Below are positions 6,204 to 7,582 of a stretch of 7,582 nt of DNA, piece after piece (positions within the stretch are counted from its first letter, which is position 1; every line of letters begins with the position of its first letter). The stretch comes from Thiomonas sp. (lineage in GTDB: Bacteria; Pseudomonadota; Gammaproteobacteria; Burkholderiales; Burkholderiaceae_C). The notes under the pieces were generated by a model. It was not told the origin of the DNA. It searched no databases and saw only the letters and a program-made list of their open reading frames with translations. Position numbers and translations under genes: made by a program. The stretch lies in contig DAIDHU010000520.1 of the NCBI GenBank assembly GCA_027451915.1, forward strand, positions 1-7,582. The letters run 5' to 3'.

Positions 6204-7582
6204 CGCGCGCGCTCCACGACGATCAGGCTGGCCTGCAGTTCGGCGGGGGCGTCGGGCCAGTGCAGTTGTACTTCCCCCTCGCGTTGCGCGGCCTCCCACA
6301 GCGGGCCCGCGTGGCCGATGCGCCAGTGCCTGCTGCGAGGGCGAGAGGGCAGCCCCGGCGGCACCGCCGCCAACGGGAGCAACGCCAGCCCGGGCAGCGC
6401 ATGCGCGATCAGCGCCGGCATGCACGAGGGTGGCGCCAGGCGCGCGCGGGACTCGACCTGGGCCGACCACTGGGCCGGTGGCGCCGCGGCGCTGAGCATG
6501 AGGAAGAATTCATTGCGGCGCCCGAAGGCCGCCTCCGGCAAGCGGGTGCCCAGGGCCCCGCCGCGCGGCGCCAGGGGCAGCACGTAGGCCGGGCCCACGG
6601 TGATGTCGCGCAGCAGCAGGCGCAGGGTTTCGCGCACTTGCGAGAAGCACTCGCGCAGGCGATGCGGGTCGAAGTCGCTCAGCCCCTCGGGCCTCGACGG
6701 CGTCGCGCCCAGCGCATCGCAACGGGTGGTGAAGCAGCTCAGCTCGGCCGCCAGTTCACGCAGCCGGGCGTACACGCGGGCCGGCCGCTCGTGGCGGTTC
6801 GCGCAGGCGGTGTTCAGCCAGCTGCCTGCCACCGCCAGGGTACGCAAGGCCAGCATCAGCTGCATTTCGTCGCGGCTCGCCTGGGCCGGGCCGGCGGGGT
6901 GGATCTCGCCGTCGATCTTGAGTTCCTCCAGCTGATGCAGTCTTGCGCCCAGTTCGTCGCGCAGGTCCGCCAGAAGTTGCAGCAGCGCCTCGCTGGCTCC
7001 CAGCGCATAGCAGGGCGGGATGTAGGCATCGTCCAGTCGCACGCCCTCGCCGTCGTGCAGCAGGCGAGCCACCGGGAGGAGCTCGAAGCCCTGCAGATGC
7101 TCGAGCTCGGGCTCGAAGAACACCCGCAGCACCTGCTTGAGCGTGCGCACCTGCGCGGGCGGGCCGTCGGAGTGCAGGTCGGCGCGCTCGGGTGCTTGCA
7201 GCTGCGCGGCCAGGCGGGTCGTGACGTTCGCGGCCGCATCGGGACCATCGCACAGGCTCACGTTGGGGTGGTCCTCCGACAGCGCGGGCAGGCCCAGGTA
7301 GACCCCGAGCTGTCGACCCGCCTCGAGCCAGGCCGGATCGAAGCCCCGCGACGCGACGATGGCATTGCCGGGAAAGTGCAGGATCTCGCCGCCGGCGAAG
7401 CGCAGGCGGGCCCGGCGGATCTGGAAGCTGTGGGTGCGCAGCGCCGGCACCGCGATCTCCAGCGCGGCTAGGCCCCACAGGTCGGGCGCGAGGGCGTCGA
7501 TCAGGTCGCCCAGGCGCGCCTGGGCATGCAGGGCGTCCACCTGGAAATGCTGGGGCTGCAGGAACATGCCCTGATGCCAGTA
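6200..7582 (-). CDS. tssK: Type VI secretion system baseplate connector TssK (5' end cut by window edge)
   Basis: TssK is a trimeric baseplate protein that joins the TssEFG wedges to the cytoplasmic domains of TssL and TssM. The window shows 460 codons and the stop. The visible N-terminus reads YWHQGMFLQPQHFQ, the family's opening motif (W..GMFLxPQHFQ), so the true start is a few codons to the right of the window. The ATG at 7567 lies inside that conserved motif and is not the start. Numbering from the first visible codon, the N-terminal shell domain runs to about 185. A helical middle region at about 190-325 contains IPPCYALG and the HERPARVYARL segment. The C-terminal receptor domain at about 330-460 is the part known in relatives to bind TssL/TssM. 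Total length fits the usual 440-470. The stop overlaps the tssL GTG. In many T6SS clusters tssJ precedes tssK; it would lie beyond the window. Confidence 0.95.
   Translation of the reverse strand, partial: YWHQGMFLQPQHFQVDALHAQARLGDLIDALAPDLWGLAALEIAVPALRTHSFQIRRARLRFAGGEILHFPGNAIVASRGFDPAWLEAGRQLGVYLGLPALSEDHPNVSLCDGPDAAANVTTRLAAQLQAPERADLHSDGPPAQVRTLKQVLRVFFEPELEHLQGFELLPVARLLHDGEGVRLDDAYIPPCYALGASEALLQLLADLRDELGARLHQLEELKIDGEIHPAGPAQASRDEMQLMLALRTLAVAGSWLNTACANRHERPARVYARLRELAAELSCFTTRCDALGATPSRPEGLSDFDPHRLRECFSQVRETLRLLLRDITVGPAYVLPLAPRGGALGTRLPEAAFGRRNEFFLMLSAAAPPAQWSAQVESRARLAPPSCMPALIAHALPGLALLPLAAVPPGLPSRPRSRHWRIGHAGPLWEAAQREGEVQLHWPDAPAELQASLIVVERAR
6212..6215 (-). promoter_or_regulatory. 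Ribosome binding site of tssL inside the 3' end of tssK
   Basis: The minus strand reads GGAG within GTGGAGCGC, which also codes for the final Val-Glu-Arg of TssK. It sits eight bases before the GTG at 6203 and supports that non-ATG start and the 4-nt overlap. Confidence 0.6.

Noticed and set aside
5148..7471. Overlapping plus-strand frames of 479 and 485 codons opposite tssL and tssK
   Set aside because: Arg/Ala/Gly-rich shadows with no motifs; they lie fully antisense to well-supported T6SS genes.
7565..7567. The ATG of MFLQPQHFQ as the tssK start codon
   Set aside because: The upstream codons read Tyr-Trp-His-Gln-Gly in frame up to the window edge, matching the conserved TssK opening, so the gene continues past the edge.
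1..7582. CRISPR arrays, tRNA or rRNA genes, insertion sequences, attachment sites
   Set aside because: No regularly spaced repeats, no transposase or integrase frames, no tRNA-like cloverleaf or rRNA sequence was seen on reading; the genes leave only 91 bp at most uncovered.

Overview
This is a very GC-rich window (roughly 70 percent G+C by eye) in which all six genes lie on the minus strand. It most likely comes from a Gram-negative proteobacterium. The pairing of a TPR protein with two tandem cyclophilins recalls a housekeeping block of Burkholderiales (Bordetella/Burkholderia relatives, where such a block sits near cysS and lpxH). That assignment is from memory of family context and was not searched.

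In the direction of transcription (high to low coordinates), the first part is the end of a type VI secretion system (T6SS) operon. It holds tssK (7582..6200, baseplate-to-membrane connector, 5' end outside the window), tssL (6203..5556, DotU-type inner-membrane protein) and tssM (5535..1798, IcmF-type inner-membrane NTPase-like protein). tssK and tssL overlap by 4 nt (GTGA), and tssL and tssM are 20 nt apart with a GGAGG ribosome binding site between them. The trio makes the inner-membrane anchor of the injection apparatus and its link to the baseplate.

The second part is an exported TPR protein (1766..1188), a periplasmic cyclophilin-type peptidyl-prolyl isomerase (1096..464) and a cytoplasmic PpiB-type cyclophilin (389 to the left edge, 3' truncated). 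These are general protein-folding functions with no necessary link to secretion. The junction is very tight: the tssM stop codon TAG is also the first half of TAGAAT, a good match to a sigma-70 -10 element, placed so that transcription would begin just before the TPR start codon.

There are no tRNA or rRNA genes, CRISPR arrays, insertion sequences or long intergenic stretches. The largest gaps are 91 and 74 bp. The long plus-strand frames are antisense shadows caused by the high GC content. I found no clearly new biological system. The points most worth a second look are the T6SS/housekeeping junction, the altered GTPase-like motif in TssM, and the duplicated heptapeptide in its tail.
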